Part shown: positions 34,110 through 43,550 of the stretch, in pieces | Layout of the letters: each line of letters starts with the position of its first letter | How positions within the stretch are numbered: position 1 is the first letter of the stretch | NCBI GenBank assembly: GCA_004565275.1 | Contig: SDOX01000122.1 | Span: 384,642-448,641, forward strand | Reading direction: 5' to 3' | Length of the DNA: 64,000 nucleotides | From: Nannochloropsis salina CCMP1776 | Lineage: Eukaryota; Sar; Eustigmatophyceae; Eustigmatales; Monodopsidaceae | Made by a program: the position numbers and the translations under genes | Notes under the pieces: generated by a model | Seen by the model: only the letters and a program-made list of their open reading frames with translations | The model's database searches: none | Told to the model about the DNA's origin: nothing

Positions 34110-35546
34110 ATGGACCGCGCATTGCCGTCTCGAAATGCTTTGTTCTCATGCCGGCGTGCCTGGATGAAGGAGATGGGGGAGGCGCAGCGCGAGCGATTCG
34201 GGCACTCGGCTCACGAATGGGTCGTGCAAGGCAAAGTCTACGACTTGGCGCCCTACCTCGCCTCTCACCCCGGTGGCCGGCACTGGTTGGAACTCACCCA
34301 GGGCATGGACGTGACCCCGCTCTTTGAGAGCCACCATGTAGACGACGCCAAGACGCGAGCAGTCCTCGGACAGTTCTACGTCCGAGACTGCCCCAACACC
34401 CCACCGCCTGCCTCTGCGCTTCGACAGCCCCTTCCTTCACCCGAAGCCTCTGTGGCCACTCAATCTAACAAGGGTGCAGACGGGTCCTCGCCTGTAGAGG
34501 CCGACTTCTCCTTTCTCGACTCGGGCTTCTACAGGTCTTTCAAGAGGCGGGCACTCGGCGCCTTGCGTACCGCGGAGGAAAATAGCAAGAACAAGAGCAA
34601 GCGCGGTGCACGAGCTCCTACCATGGAGATGCGCGCGCTGACATGGGCTCTCTTGCTTGCGTGGCTGTCTGCCTTGGTCTGGTGCTGCTCGGCGAGGTCC
34701 GGGTATGTGCCCGCTGTCGTTGCCGGCGTCCTCCTCAACGCCTTGGCCGGAATAGGCCACAATGGGATGCACACGGCGCCCACCTGGTGGCGGTGGCTGC
34801 TCGACCTCTCCCTCTTCTCTAGCCACGAGTGGACTATCTCCCACTGCCTCTCCCACCATCACTATCCGGGCTCTCAGGTGGACTTCGAGGTCGCCGCCAT
34901 CGAGCCCTTCATCTACAGCCTCTACGCCGGCCCTGCCAATAACGCCTACCTGCCCTTCTACTTCTGGGGCGTGCTCTGTATCCTGGGCCCATTCGAACTC
35001 CTCGCGCGCCTGATCAACATAGTTATCCGCCGCATCCAGCCCTGGCGGCCCGAGCACCTCCTCCCGGGAGCAGAGCTGGCATTGCTCATACTCTTCGGGC
35101 GCAGCGGTGCATGGGCGGGCTGGTGGCGCTGGCTGACGATGCACGTGGTCTCCTCTGTGTTGCTGGGGCTCCAAGCTCTGCCCCTCCACCACTCGGAGCA
35201 CGCCTGGACGGACGGTAAGGCCCCCTCCCCGCGCCCCGTCGACTTCGGCCTCCACGCCCTCCGAGCCACCCAGGACTACGCCATCTCCCACCTTCCTCTC
35301 CTGGCAAAGCTTGTCCTCTTTCCCTACAACCACCACCGCTTGCATCACTTGCTCCCAGCGGTGGACGAGTCGCGCTTGCCGCTTTTGGAAGGGGCCTTGC
35401 TGGAGACCTGTCAGGAATTCGGGGAGGACTACGTCGTCTACGCCTGGAGGGACCTGGCGCGAGGGACGCTCAGGAACTGGTTTGACGTGGGAGGCAGGAA
35501 GAGGAGAGCGTGGGCATTGGCCGGGGAGGGGCTGAAGAGAGAATGA
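34110..35546 (+). CDS. cytochrome b5-fatty acid/sphingolipid desaturase fusion
   Basis: An intronless 478-residue frame. The N-terminal cytochrome b5 domain (about 30-90) has the heme motif HPGG at 53-56 and a second heme His at 75 (ESHH). Membrane spans follow with three histidine boxes: HNGMH at 217-221, HCLSHHH at 245-251, and HHRLHH at 408-413. This is the layout of front-end acyl and sphingoid long-chain-base desaturases, which take electrons through the fused b5. The third box starts with His rather than the Gln (QxxHH) of typical front-end desaturases, so substrate cannot be named. No transit peptide is obvious; ER is likely. Confidence 0.82.
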   Translation: MDRALPSRNALFSCRRAWMKEMGEAQRERFGHSAHEWVVQGKVYDLAPYLASHPGGRHWLELTQGMDVTPLFESHHVDDAKTRAVLGQFYVRDCPNTPPPASALRQPLPSPEASVATQSNKGADGSSPVEADFSFLDSGFYRSFKRRALGALRTAEENSKNKSKRGARAPTMEMRALTWALLLAWLSALVWCCSARSGYVPAVVAGVLLNALAGIGHNGMHTAPTWWRWLLDLSLFSSHEWTISHCLSHHHYPGSQVDFEVAAIEPFIYSLYAGPANNAYLPFYFWGVLCILGPFELLARLINIVIRRIQPWRPEHLLPGAELALLILFGRSGAWAGWWRWLTMHVVSSVLLGLQALPLHHSEHAWTDGKAPSPRPVDFGLHALRATQDYAISHLPLLAKLVLFPYNHHRLHHLLPAVDESRLPLLEGALLETCQEFGEDYVVYAWRDLARGTLRNWFDVGGRKRRAWALAGEGLKRE

Positions 35547-36018
35547 AGGGGGAGGGAGAACGGAGGACGGGGGAGCTGACGAAATGGTGGAGGGGGTGGG
35601 AAGGAGGGGGAGCAGAGGATAGAGGTGGGGTTAGAGATTTGAACACTAAGAGGGAAAAGAGCAGGGCGATGGAGCGTAGGTCACGTTTGACAGGCCGACG
35701 CAGGCTGTGCAAGTTTCTCCGAAAGAATATGCACCTGGGCGGGCCACTTTGTGTCAGCATGGACGGTCCTTGGCCTACGCCGAGCGGTGATACCTGCTAG
35801 CGACTTTGTCGATATTTATGTACATAGATGATGGAGTGGAGGACCACCTCGTTAAAAAGTCGATTCCCGCAATTGAGAAAATGAGAAGAAATTGCTTCAA
35901 TCCGGGCGTACCCCGCGACTCCCCCGCCCTCGCTTTCTCACTTCTTTTTCTGCCCCCCGCTTCCCATGAAACAGGGCAGCCACAAAGGCAGGGGCAGGAA
36001 TAGGGGGCTCGTGGAGGG
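35547..36018. other. intergenic, desaturase to PAP2
   Basis: 472 bases, no supported gene; purine-rich for the first 150 bases. 3' UTR and promoter. Confidence 0.4.
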
Positions 36019-37194
36019 ATGAACTCACACATGCCTGTCTGTCGGGGAGATCCGGAGGCCGGCGTCGTCCAGGCCGGCGGCACGGTGGGAAACGAGGAGA
36101 TGGCGGGCCGGGAGAATGGGGGGTCGGGAATGTACCGGCTCGCAGAGGACGTGGACGGCAACGGGCGCGACGAGGGTTGTCAATGGGTCCCTCCGGCGCT
36201 GCGGACGTCCTTGGAGCGGTACAGGTGGCTGGAGATCATCCTCTTGTCTGTCATAGTCATCTTGGCCAAGGAGGGGTTTGGGAGTGGCGTGAAGAAACAT
36301 CGACAATACATTCCGCTTGTCACCCAAGTGCTGCCAGGAGGGGCCGTGGTAGTGCTAGGCAACGCCACTGCCTTCTCTTATCCCGTCCGATTCCGAGAAG
36401 GGGCTTTGGAGTGCCCGCCCGTCACCCTGGAGTTCTGCGCGACAAGCCCTGAATCGGCGCTTGCCGACCCCTGCTGCGAGTTCATGACCACGGGCGCGAA
36501 ACCATTTCAGACGGTCTCTCACGACGATTTGATATGGATAACGGTGGGATTGCCCCTGATATTGCTGGTGCTGCGACACCTCTTACTAAAGTGGTACCTT
36601 TGCTCCGTGCCAGCCTCTTCGGCCGATCCCATGTTCTCCTCGGAAGATAAGAGGGCTCTTCGTCCTCTTTCCGGCCTCCCTTTTGGCTACTCGGCTACCT
36701 TTTGCTTGCGAGACGTCCTCATCGGTCTCTTTTTCAGCCTCGCACTGACCAGAGCCACCACCAACAGCCTCAAGATGTTGACCTCGCAGCCGCGCCCGAA
36801 CAATTTTGCTCTCAGGCTCTTTGCCTCTCTCTCCCCCGACTCGTCTGCAGCCAATCATTACGCGGAGAGTGCGTGGAAAGCCTGGCCGTCGGGGCACTCG
36901 TCCATGTCCATGGCCTCGGGCGCCTTCTTGTCGCTCGTCTTGCTCCGGGACCTGAGGCAGTTTGCAGGGGCTCTGCAACGGCAGCTCCGCGCATGTTTGG
37001 TCATACTGGCCCTAGGCCCCGTGTATCTTGCTATGTTTGTCGCCGGTACACGAGTGCACGACTACTTCCACACCACGGCGGACGCAGTGACGGGGTCCGT
37101 GTTGGGCTTGCTTTGGGCAGTGCTCGCTTTCTATCAGGTCGTGCCCGCGGGAGGCCTGGAGGTGCGCGCGAATCCGCCATTGAAATACCTATAA
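36019..37194 (+). CDS. PAP2-family lipid phosphate phosphatase
   Basis: A single exon of 391 residues. Six membrane spans and the three PAP2 motifs are present: KMLTSQPRP (252-260), PSGHSS (290-295), and GTRVHDYFHTTAD with Arg345, His351 and Asp355. The catalytic pair is His293 and His351. The family removes phosphate from phosphatidic acid, lysophosphatidate or sphingoid phosphates; active residues face the lumen or outside. The long first luminal loop (about residues 93-170) with Cys-rich CATSPESALADPCCEF is larger than usual. The N-terminal 60 residues are polar. Confidence 0.9.
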   Translation: MNSHMPVCRGDPEAGVVQAGGTVGNEEMAGRENGGSGMYRLAEDVDGNGRDEGCQWVPPALRTSLERYRWLEIILLSVIVILAKEGFGSGVKKHRQYIPLVTQVLPGGAVVVLGNATAFSYPVRFREGALECPPVTLEFCATSPESALADPCCEFMTTGAKPFQTVSHDDLIWITVGLPLILLVLRHLLLKWYLCSVPASSADPMFSSEDKRALRPLSGLPFGYSATFCLRDVLIGLFFSLALTRATTNSLKMLTSQPRPNNFALRLFASLSPDSSAANHYAESAWKAWPSGHSSMSMASGAFLSLVLLRDLRQFAGALQRQLRACLVILALGPVYLAMFVAGTRVHDYFHTTADAVTGSVLGLLWAVLAFYQVVPAGGLEVRANPPLKYL

Positions 37195-37697
37195 CTGTGG
37201 GAAACTGGTAGATACTAGAAGGAGGGGACTTGCTGATTCCTGCAGAAGGGGATGCCTGTTAGAAGCAAGGACCGCACAGAAAGGTTTTGGGGCCGTGCGC
37301 CACTGTGGAGAACGACCGAAGTAGCCTTACCCAGTGACTCCTGGTGGGGAGCCTCTGATTTACGAGATTCTTCATGACAAAAGAGTATTACCAGAAGAAA
37401 CCGGGGGGCTTCGCAATTCATCTTGTGCTTCACGCACACCCAAGCTATCATACGCAGCATGGGATCGTCTCACCTCCAGGTTGAGATGAGAGGAAGCGCG
37501 GGAAAGAAAGGAGCATGGTGCTCCCAAAAGACGAATGTGAAAGCAAGAGTCCTTGTCCGTTTCTTGCAAAATTTTTCTTTGAGCTTACTTGTGTGCGTAT
37601 TGGTGTATGTGTTTCTCACATGCCGGAATTCCCCTTTTATTTCGAAAGCATTTGACCTCATATGCACAATTATCTACCTCGCAAAGGCCCCTTCTTC
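37195..37697. other. convergent 3' region, no gene
   Basis: About 500 bases between stops of PAP2 and the beta-propeller gene. No supported coding frame. Confidence 0.4.
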
Positions 37698-38645
37698 TTA
37701 ACACGACTGGGCATGAGAGAGAATGATTTGCTCACCCTTGTCAGGCAAATCCTCCACGAGCACACGGACCTTGCCGCCCTCCAGGTCAATCTCCAGAATG
37801 GTGCCTTCATCCTGCGAGACTACGAAGACGCTCCCTTCGAAGCAGGCTAGACCTGCCGGGTGCGCTAAAAGGTGGCTGGTCCATTTCTTTATTCGCTTCA
37901 GAGAGTGAGGATTCCATTCGCTGACAGAGTCGTCCCCCTTGCTAGAGACAAAGATCGAGTCTCGTGCCCGGCAGTATGACACCGCGATTGGTTCTTCTGC
38001 GTCTAAAATTCCTTTCACGTATCCGTCCTCATTTAAAGCGACTACGCCAATATCCTTGTTGGCAACAAACAACAACTTTCGCCCAGGGTGCCATGTTATG
38101 CCTCGCGTGCCGTCAGACTCGGGGTCGAACTGCGCAAAGAGCCCCGGAAAATCGTCTTGCTTGGCGCCCTGTGCAGCCAACGCCGGCGCTATTGGCCCAG
38201 ATTCTCCCGTCGTCAAGTAGAATCGATAGACAGCGTTGGTTCCCTGCGTCGAGACATAAAGGAAACGAGAGTTGTCCGTCGTGACGCCGTATGGGTGGTC
38301 AATGCCGGGAGTGTCCTTCGGGACGATGACTCGCATCTGCTTCATTTTTTCAGCTTCAAGACACGCCCCTTGAAACTGTGCCACGAACGAGTTTTTCCGA
38401 TTGGCATTAGCCAACAACATTGAGTCTCCCCAGAGAACCATGCCCCGCAGTTCGTTCAGGTCGGTTTTTTCCTCAAGGGCTTCGCCTAGAGCGTGGCCGG
38501 CGCGCGAGTATATATATACCTGATTGACCGCTCCCTTATCCTCTCCGCCGTGCATGGTCACGTACAGGTAGGGAGGTCCAAGGTCCGCGTTTATGAGCCC
38601 AGAAAGGGATAAAATGCCGACAAGAAGCACACAGAGTATTTGCAT
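37698..38645 (-). CDS. secreted NHL/SMP30-like beta-propeller protein
   Basis: Single exon, 315 residues from the ATG at 38645. A signal peptide is clear (MQILCVLLVGILSLSGLINA). The rest is made of repeating four-stranded blades, for example PYGVTTDNSRFLYVSTQGTN, GITWHPGRKLLFVANKDIG, SYCRARDSIFVSSKGDDSV and AGLACFEGSVFVVSQDEGT, which fit a six- or seven-bladed propeller of the NHL/Vgb-lactonase kind. Enzymatic activity cannot be assigned. The frame continues upstream to a TTG but the ATG with the signal peptide is the likely start. Confidence 0.75.
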   Translation of the reverse strand: MQILCVLLVGILSLSGLINADLGPPYLYVTMHGGEDKGAVNQVYIYSRAGHALGEALEEKTDLNELRGMVLWGDSMLLANANRKNSFVAQFQGACLEAEKMKQMRVIVPKDTPGIDHPYGVTTDNSRFLYVSTQGTNAVYRFYLTTGESGPIAPALAAQGAKQDDFPGLFAQFDPESDGTRGITWHPGRKLLFVANKDIGVVALNEDGYVKGILDAEEPIAVSYCRARDSIFVSSKGDDSVSEWNPHSLKRIKKWTSHLLAHPAGLACFEGSVFVVSQDEGTILEIDLEGGKVRVLVEDLPDKGEQIILSHAQSC

Positions 38646-39231
38646 TCTTTCCCTGTGTGGCACGAGGAGGTCGGTTAGGAAGGAATGAATCTCGGTGAAA
38701 GCAAGGTAACGCAAGAATTGACGAAAGAATAAAGAGCCTCATCGTAGACATGTGATTGAAAGGAACGTGGCTTGGGGTCTCTGGCTTTTGTGCGAGCAAC
38801 CTGCTCGTATCATGTCGTACATAAAGTTTGCAACAGCGGGAATATGCTAAGAGGAGATGGCCTGCCCGCGGAGCGCCATGGGCGGGGAGTGAGGGAACTA
38901 CACGCCACAACAGTGACAAGTCAGCAGCTGTCTCGTAGATTATTAGAAACAAAGCCTATATAGGGAAGGGAAGAATCTTTGACCTTTTTCTTGGAGGGCA
39001 TCGGGCAAACAAGATCTAATCGACGACGATTTCCTATCTAGTACAACCGGCGGCTGATACATGAGCCGTAGAAAACGTCTCATTGCCGGAGAGAATCATC
39101 TCGTCGTATATTGTCACGATGACATAGCTAGGCATCAGCCTATGCAGCTTTCAAAGCAAATTCATTTTGGAGCCACAAACGGGCCTTGCATATTGCTTTT
39201 GATCGACCACTCGCGTGATTTCGAGCTCATT
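38646..39231. other. intergenic, beta-propeller to INTS6
   Basis: 586 bases between two minus-strand genes; promoter of the propeller gene and 3' UTR of INTS6. No supported gene. Confidence 0.4.
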
Positions 39232-42200
39232 TTACGTGTCCTCGTTTATGGCCGGTAAGCCTGGGGGGGCAGTCCATACTGCCACATTTGTCTTAATATT
39301 AAAATAGTAAAGGCGTTTTTCGCGCTTGGACCACGCCAACATCCAACCCTCTGCGTTGGGTGTCACCAGTTCTCTGTCTTTGAGCATTTCCTCGATAGAC
39401 CTCTTGGGAGCACCTCCTATAGCTGCGTGTTGCGAAGGTGGATGGGAATCGGATGTTAAGAGCGGTGCGTCTGGCCCTGTAACATTTGACACTGTCGGAT
39501 CAATCGTGCTAGCTCCCGGTAGAGCGATGTTGTGGGGCGCGTTGCTGGTGCTCCTCTCAAGAGAAGTTACAGCCTCGGAGGCGGCCACACCCGCGCCAGG
39601 CCCAACCAAGCTTCCCCCTGTGTCTTCGGCGACAGGGTCTTCTTTCCTCCTCGTCTCTGAAATCCCCTCTTCAGCCACTCTGTCACTCAAATGGTCATCC
39701 TCCTCCGGCGTGAGAGGTGCCAGAGGACCTGGCAGAGGCGACAGAGGCGGGGAGGACATGGCGGTAGGCACCGTGCCCGCGCTCCTCGCGGGCGGCGCCG
39801 CCCTCGGTGTCGTCTTCCTGTCCATTCTCGACCGATGCCGCTTGGGGACCGGGCGACCTGTTGGCAAGGGGGGTAGCTCGTTCAGGCGCCGTCGCTTTCG
39901 ATGAGGCTGCTCGGCAGTGCTCGGTGCTAGTAAAGCCGACCCGTCCTCCCCCTCCGCCCTCCTTTGGACCCCGCCCGGCCATGCGTCGCTGCCGTTCACA
40001 AAGGCTTCATCACCCTTTCCCCATTCGTCCGGCAGGTCCTCCCCTAGCGAGGAGTGCGGACCCAGGACCTCCGCCTCATTGTCCGCCTCGGCAGAGAGCA
40101 CGCCCCGGTTGGGCGTTTGCCCAACCTCGTCCTTCCCGTCTCCCGCATGCTGCGCTTCCACATGGGGTACATGGTGCGGTCGCGGTCGTCGAAAGGGATT
40201 GCCAAAGTTTACGGCGAGTTTGCGCTGCTTCCAGGCCTCGAGGGTGTCATCGTCGGGGTCGTACTCGTCCAGCGGGTCTCTAAACACCTCCATCTGCAGC
40301 AACCTCTCACTGTAGGCGCCCATCTCGTTAATGGGAATCTCTGGCATCTGCAACGCGCCGACTTCTTGCAAGAGCATCCATTCCTCCGGCCGCCGCCGGC
40401 CGTTTTTGGGCTGTCCGCAGGCTCCCTGCCAACTCTGAAAGCCCCTCACGTAGAGCCCCGATATGACGTGGTCCCCTTCCCCGAACAGGCCCTGACGTAG
40501 CCCCTCCCACATGGAAAGCAGGCTCTTACTCGGATCAAAGAGCCTTTCGTCATGGCTTTCTGCTCCTTCTTCGCTCGTCTCTCTCCCGTCTTCTCCATTC
40601 CCCTTACCCCCCGCGAGGTAGCTGCCCCCCCCCTCCAGTCCTTCCCCTCCGGACGCCCCGGTGCCCACGTCCCCGGAAAATTCCAATCCTCGATTATGTG
40701 GATGCTCTCTTCGACTCATCTCATACCTCTGATTGTCCGCCCGCGCCTGCTCTCGGATACGCTGCAACCGCTTTATCACAAGCTGGCTGAGCCCTCCCGT
40801 CTTCTGCTCGGGAACCTGGGTGTGCAGCCCCACCTTCTTGAGGCACCTGCGAAGAGCCGAAAAGTAGTATGGCGGAGTCTGAGCCAGGAAGCTGTTGAAC
40901 TCTGGGCGCCATTTGACCGGGAGGGAGGTCAAATGCCCGGAGGCGGACCCTCCCTCCACAGCCACTTGTACGAGCTCCACCAGTTTGGGGTAGTCGTAGG
41001 GGAGCAAGACTAAGGTCACCCTCCCCGCCACATCGGAGGCCTCCAAGAACCCGAACGGACAGCCCCGGCTGCCCTTCATCCGCGCGCTGCCCATCAAATA
41101 CACCGGCCACCGCATCCCACGGGTCATCCGCAGCCCCCCGCCGGAGGGGGCAGCACCCGCCCCCCCCCCGCACCATTCTAGAGGGTACCTATCCATAGTC
41201 AGGCCCTGTGCCTCTAGCCGGGTGAGCGAGGCTAGCGCCGCATCCGTTGAGTCAGTCGCAAGCCGGCTGTAGAGCAGGATAGGGTGAGCGTCGCGTTTGG
41301 GGAGATGTTCGAGCGTCCGGTCCACCCAAAACGCCTCCGGAATAGGCCAGCTGAACCCAGCTGACTCATGATTCAGGCATAGAATAGCCCGTACGGCAGC
41401 AGCGCAGGAGGTTGGGTCGGCACCATGGGCGGGTGAGGTCAAATGGGGGGAATTGAAGGCCTCGCCGCAAGTTTCTGGCGGATAGAGGGCCACTTGCGAC
41501 TGACACTGTCGTCCCGCCTCCTGCTCCTGTGCTCGAGACTGGACATTTTTAGTGGCGTGTCCGCACGTCTCGGCGCCCAGATCGGGGGCCAGCAAGACCA
41601 TGGGTCCGACGAAGGCGAGTTTGTGCATGACGAGGTCCGTGTTCAGTGTTAGCCCCATTAGACTCTCGCTCACGCTGCAGTAGCCACCCGTCGCGTCCGC
41701 CAGTGCCTTGAAGACAGCGAAGTAGGGAATTTGTGTGGAGACAAGAGAAGGCGTTGTACTGGAGCCCTCTTCCCTCTTTTTGGAATCGCCGAGACTGCTG
41801 CTGTCTGCGAGTGGACGGGACGGAGAGTGGTGGATGATGAAGGGGAAGAAGCGCTGATCCCACCGATAAGGATCTCGAGTCAAATCATGTGCCGAGCACG
41901 TGAGCTGCAACGCAGTCATGCTTGGAGCGGGCGCCTCTGCATCGCCTCCAAGAGGTGATACCGGTCCTGTCGCTTTTTGGACAGAAGAGGAGGTCGGACG
42001 CGAGCTGTTTCCGCCGGTAAACAGCAGACAGCATCCGGGTTCAACAAGCCAGGGGCAACGACCTTGCCCGTAATTGTCTATACCATGCTGCAGACGGTAC
42101 TGATTCAGCAAGGCGAAGGCCATAGATAGCGCATGACCTACGTTAGTACCTCCCTTCGAGCCGTCTGCAGGCAAAGGGGCAAGAAGGCGCAGGTGGTCGT

Positions 42201-42447
42201 CGAAACGCTGTAAAGAATCACCCCATGAGATCTTTACGCATCCAGGCCCTTCTTCGGTCGTAACCAAAAAGTATTGATCTTTCATATTGGTTCTTTGCCG
42301 TGCTTTGATGAAGTACTCGACTGCGGCCTTGGCCCACTCAAGCGAGCTTAGTCCTGCCCCGCGCAGGTTCGTTGTCGCATGAGGCCCACTGGGGGGGCTT
42401 CGTTGCCCCATGCTGGCATTTACATCCAAAATGAAACAAACGAGCAT
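39232..42447 (-). CDS. INTS6: Integrator complex subunit 6 (INTS6/DICE1-like) with C-terminal WW domain
   Basis: An intronless 1071-residue frame. The N-terminal von Willebrand A domain matches INTS6: CFILDVNASMGQRS, AKAAVEYFIKARQR, YFLVTTEEGPGCVKISW, GGTNVGHALSMAFALLNQYR and the near-diagnostic HGIDNYGQGRCPW. The metal-site DxSxS is DVNAS and the later TDG is TGG, so metal binding is doubtful. The middle carries KTGGLSQLVIKRLQRIREQA and a conserved MRWPVYLMGS-type strand. The last 35 residues form a WW domain (W-x-LAWSKREKRLYYFN-x6-W-x2-PP). INTS6 belongs to the Integrator complex acting on Pol II snRNA and nascent transcripts; WW domains bind proline motifs such as the Pol II CTD. A long acidic/proline-rich linker joins the two. 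Confidence 0.88.
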   Translation of the reverse strand: MLVCFILDVNASMGQRSPPSGPHATTNLRGAGLSSLEWAKAAVEYFIKARQRTNMKDQYFLVTTEEGPGCVKISWGDSLQRFDDHLRLLAPLPADGSKGGTNVGHALSMAFALLNQYRLQHGIDNYGQGRCPWLVEPGCCLLFTGGNSSRPTSSSVQKATGPVSPLGGDAEAPAPSMTALQLTCSAHDLTRDPYRWDQRFFPFIIHHSPSRPLADSSSLGDSKKREEGSSTTPSLVSTQIPYFAVFKALADATGGYCSVSESLMGLTLNTDLVMHKLAFVGPMVLLAPDLGAETCGHATKNVQSRAQEQEAGRQCQSQVALYPPETCGEAFNSPHLTSPAHGADPTSCAAAVRAILCLNHESAGFSWPIPEAFWVDRTLEHLPKRDAHPILLYSRLATDSTDAALASLTRLEAQGLTMDRYPLEWCGGGAGAAPSGGGLRMTRGMRWPVYLMGSARMKGSRGCPFGFLEASDVAGRVTLVLLPYDYPKLVELVQVAVEGGSASGHLTSLPVKWRPEFNSFLAQTPPYYFSALRRCLKKVGLHTQVPEQKTGGLSQLVIKRLQRIREQARADNQRYEMSRREHPHNRGLEFSGDVGTGASGGEGLEGGGSYLAGGKGNGEDGRETSEEGAESHDERLFDPSKSLLSMWEGLRQGLFGEGDHVISGLYVRGFQSWQGACGQPKNGRRRPEEWMLLQEVGALQMPEIPINEMGAYSERLLQMEVFRDPLDEYDPDDDTLEAWKQRKLAVNFGNPFRRPRPHHVPHVEAQHAGDGKDEVGQTPNRGVLSAEADNEAEVLGPHSSLGEDLPDEWGKGDEAFVNGSDAWPGGVQRRAEGEDGSALLAPSTAEQPHRKRRRLNELPPLPTGRPVPKRHRSRMDRKTTPRAAPPARSAGTVPTAMSSPPLSPLPGPLAPLTPEEDDHLSDRVAEEGISETRRKEDPVAEDTGGSLVGPGAGVAASEAVTSLERSTSNAPHNIALPGASTIDPTVSNVTGPDAPLLTSDSHPPSQHAAIGGAPKRSIEEMLKDRELVTPNAEGWMLAWSKREKRLYYFNIKTNVAVWTAPPGLPAINEDT

Positions 42448-43550
42448 CCTAGGGCCGGTATGAGCGTGAAATTACGTTTTAAGGCAGTCTGCCGGGAGGT
42501 AAAATGCAGTTTAACGGCCGCAGGGGGGTCGATGGCGATGTAGGCCGTAAAGAGAACGAAGCCGGAGTCACCTCATCAGAAAAGACTACTCTTGGCCTTG
42601 TCTAAGACTTAGGCTGCTGCTTGACATACAGTGTAAAGTGAAAACGAAGAGATGAGATGGTATAAGGCATGCTCAGGCAATCTGGCCGCGGCGTCTTGAA
42701 GCCAACCTCCCCGTCAATGGGTTGCTGTTCTTCCTCGTATAGTTCGTGTTCCTTGTCCTGGAAGCGACGAAGCAAAACGTACGCAAAAATGATGATCGAG
42801 TCCTTTATTCTTAAAACTCAGTTTCTCGGCCATTCTGTTTGCGTACTTGACATCTAATCCCTGCCGTCGGTTTCCGCTGTAAAGGAAGTCGAAGTCCTCG
42901 ACGCACTCACATCCATTAGTGAGAAGACTCTGAAGAAGTCAAAAGTTCTGCCTTCAGAGACACATGCACATTCGTCGGCGCACAACAAGATAACTCTGTC
43001 GCATACAATTTCAGACTGTCCATTCCACCCTTGAAGATCTACTGGGCTCTTCCCCAGCCCCCCGATTCGATCAAATTTTCCTCGTTTCTCCCCTATCTTG
43101 ACATCTCAGGCTTTTTGGTCGAAACACAAGCATCACATCACCTCGAATGTATAATCCTCTCCAATTACGTTAGGGTTGTTCCAGATTCCAACTTTCCGCC
43201 TGGCACAATTAATTTCACCGCTCCTTTTTATCCGATTCTCTCTGAATCCGCGCTCTTCGTACTATTTTAACACCCCTGTGCAAATACCCCGAAGACAAAT
43301 GCACGTTTTTCGATCTCCAACGTGGTATCTTAACAAACCCTCTGAAAGCTAGCATGTTGTGTTGATGATACTGGAAGACTGACTGACGTCCAATTTCTCT
43401 CTGCCCGCTTCCCTGTCCACGACTATGGATATGCTGGATCTGGCTACAAATATGCTGAAGTGGGTGACATAATGGCACTCTTTTCTTATCCAACTTCCAA
43501 CCCCTTGGTCTCTTAAGATACCCTGCCCTTTTCTCCCTCGATCTCCCACG
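42448..43550. other. 1.1-kb spacer, INTS6 to bZIP gene
   Basis: Holds the INTS6 promoter and the 3' flank of the bZIP gene. AT-richer than its surroundings, especially 42950-43450. Frames at 42669-42857 and 43031-43270 are short and without family. Nothing else seen. Confidence 0.4.

Noticed and set aside
33842-34327. Upstream plus frame as an N-terminal part of the desaturase
   Set aside because: It is in another phase from the cytochrome b5 frame and no GT-AG pair was found that joins them sensibly.
34437-35348. Minus-strand frame of 303 codons
   Set aside because: Antisense to the desaturase, which has all heme and histidine motifs.
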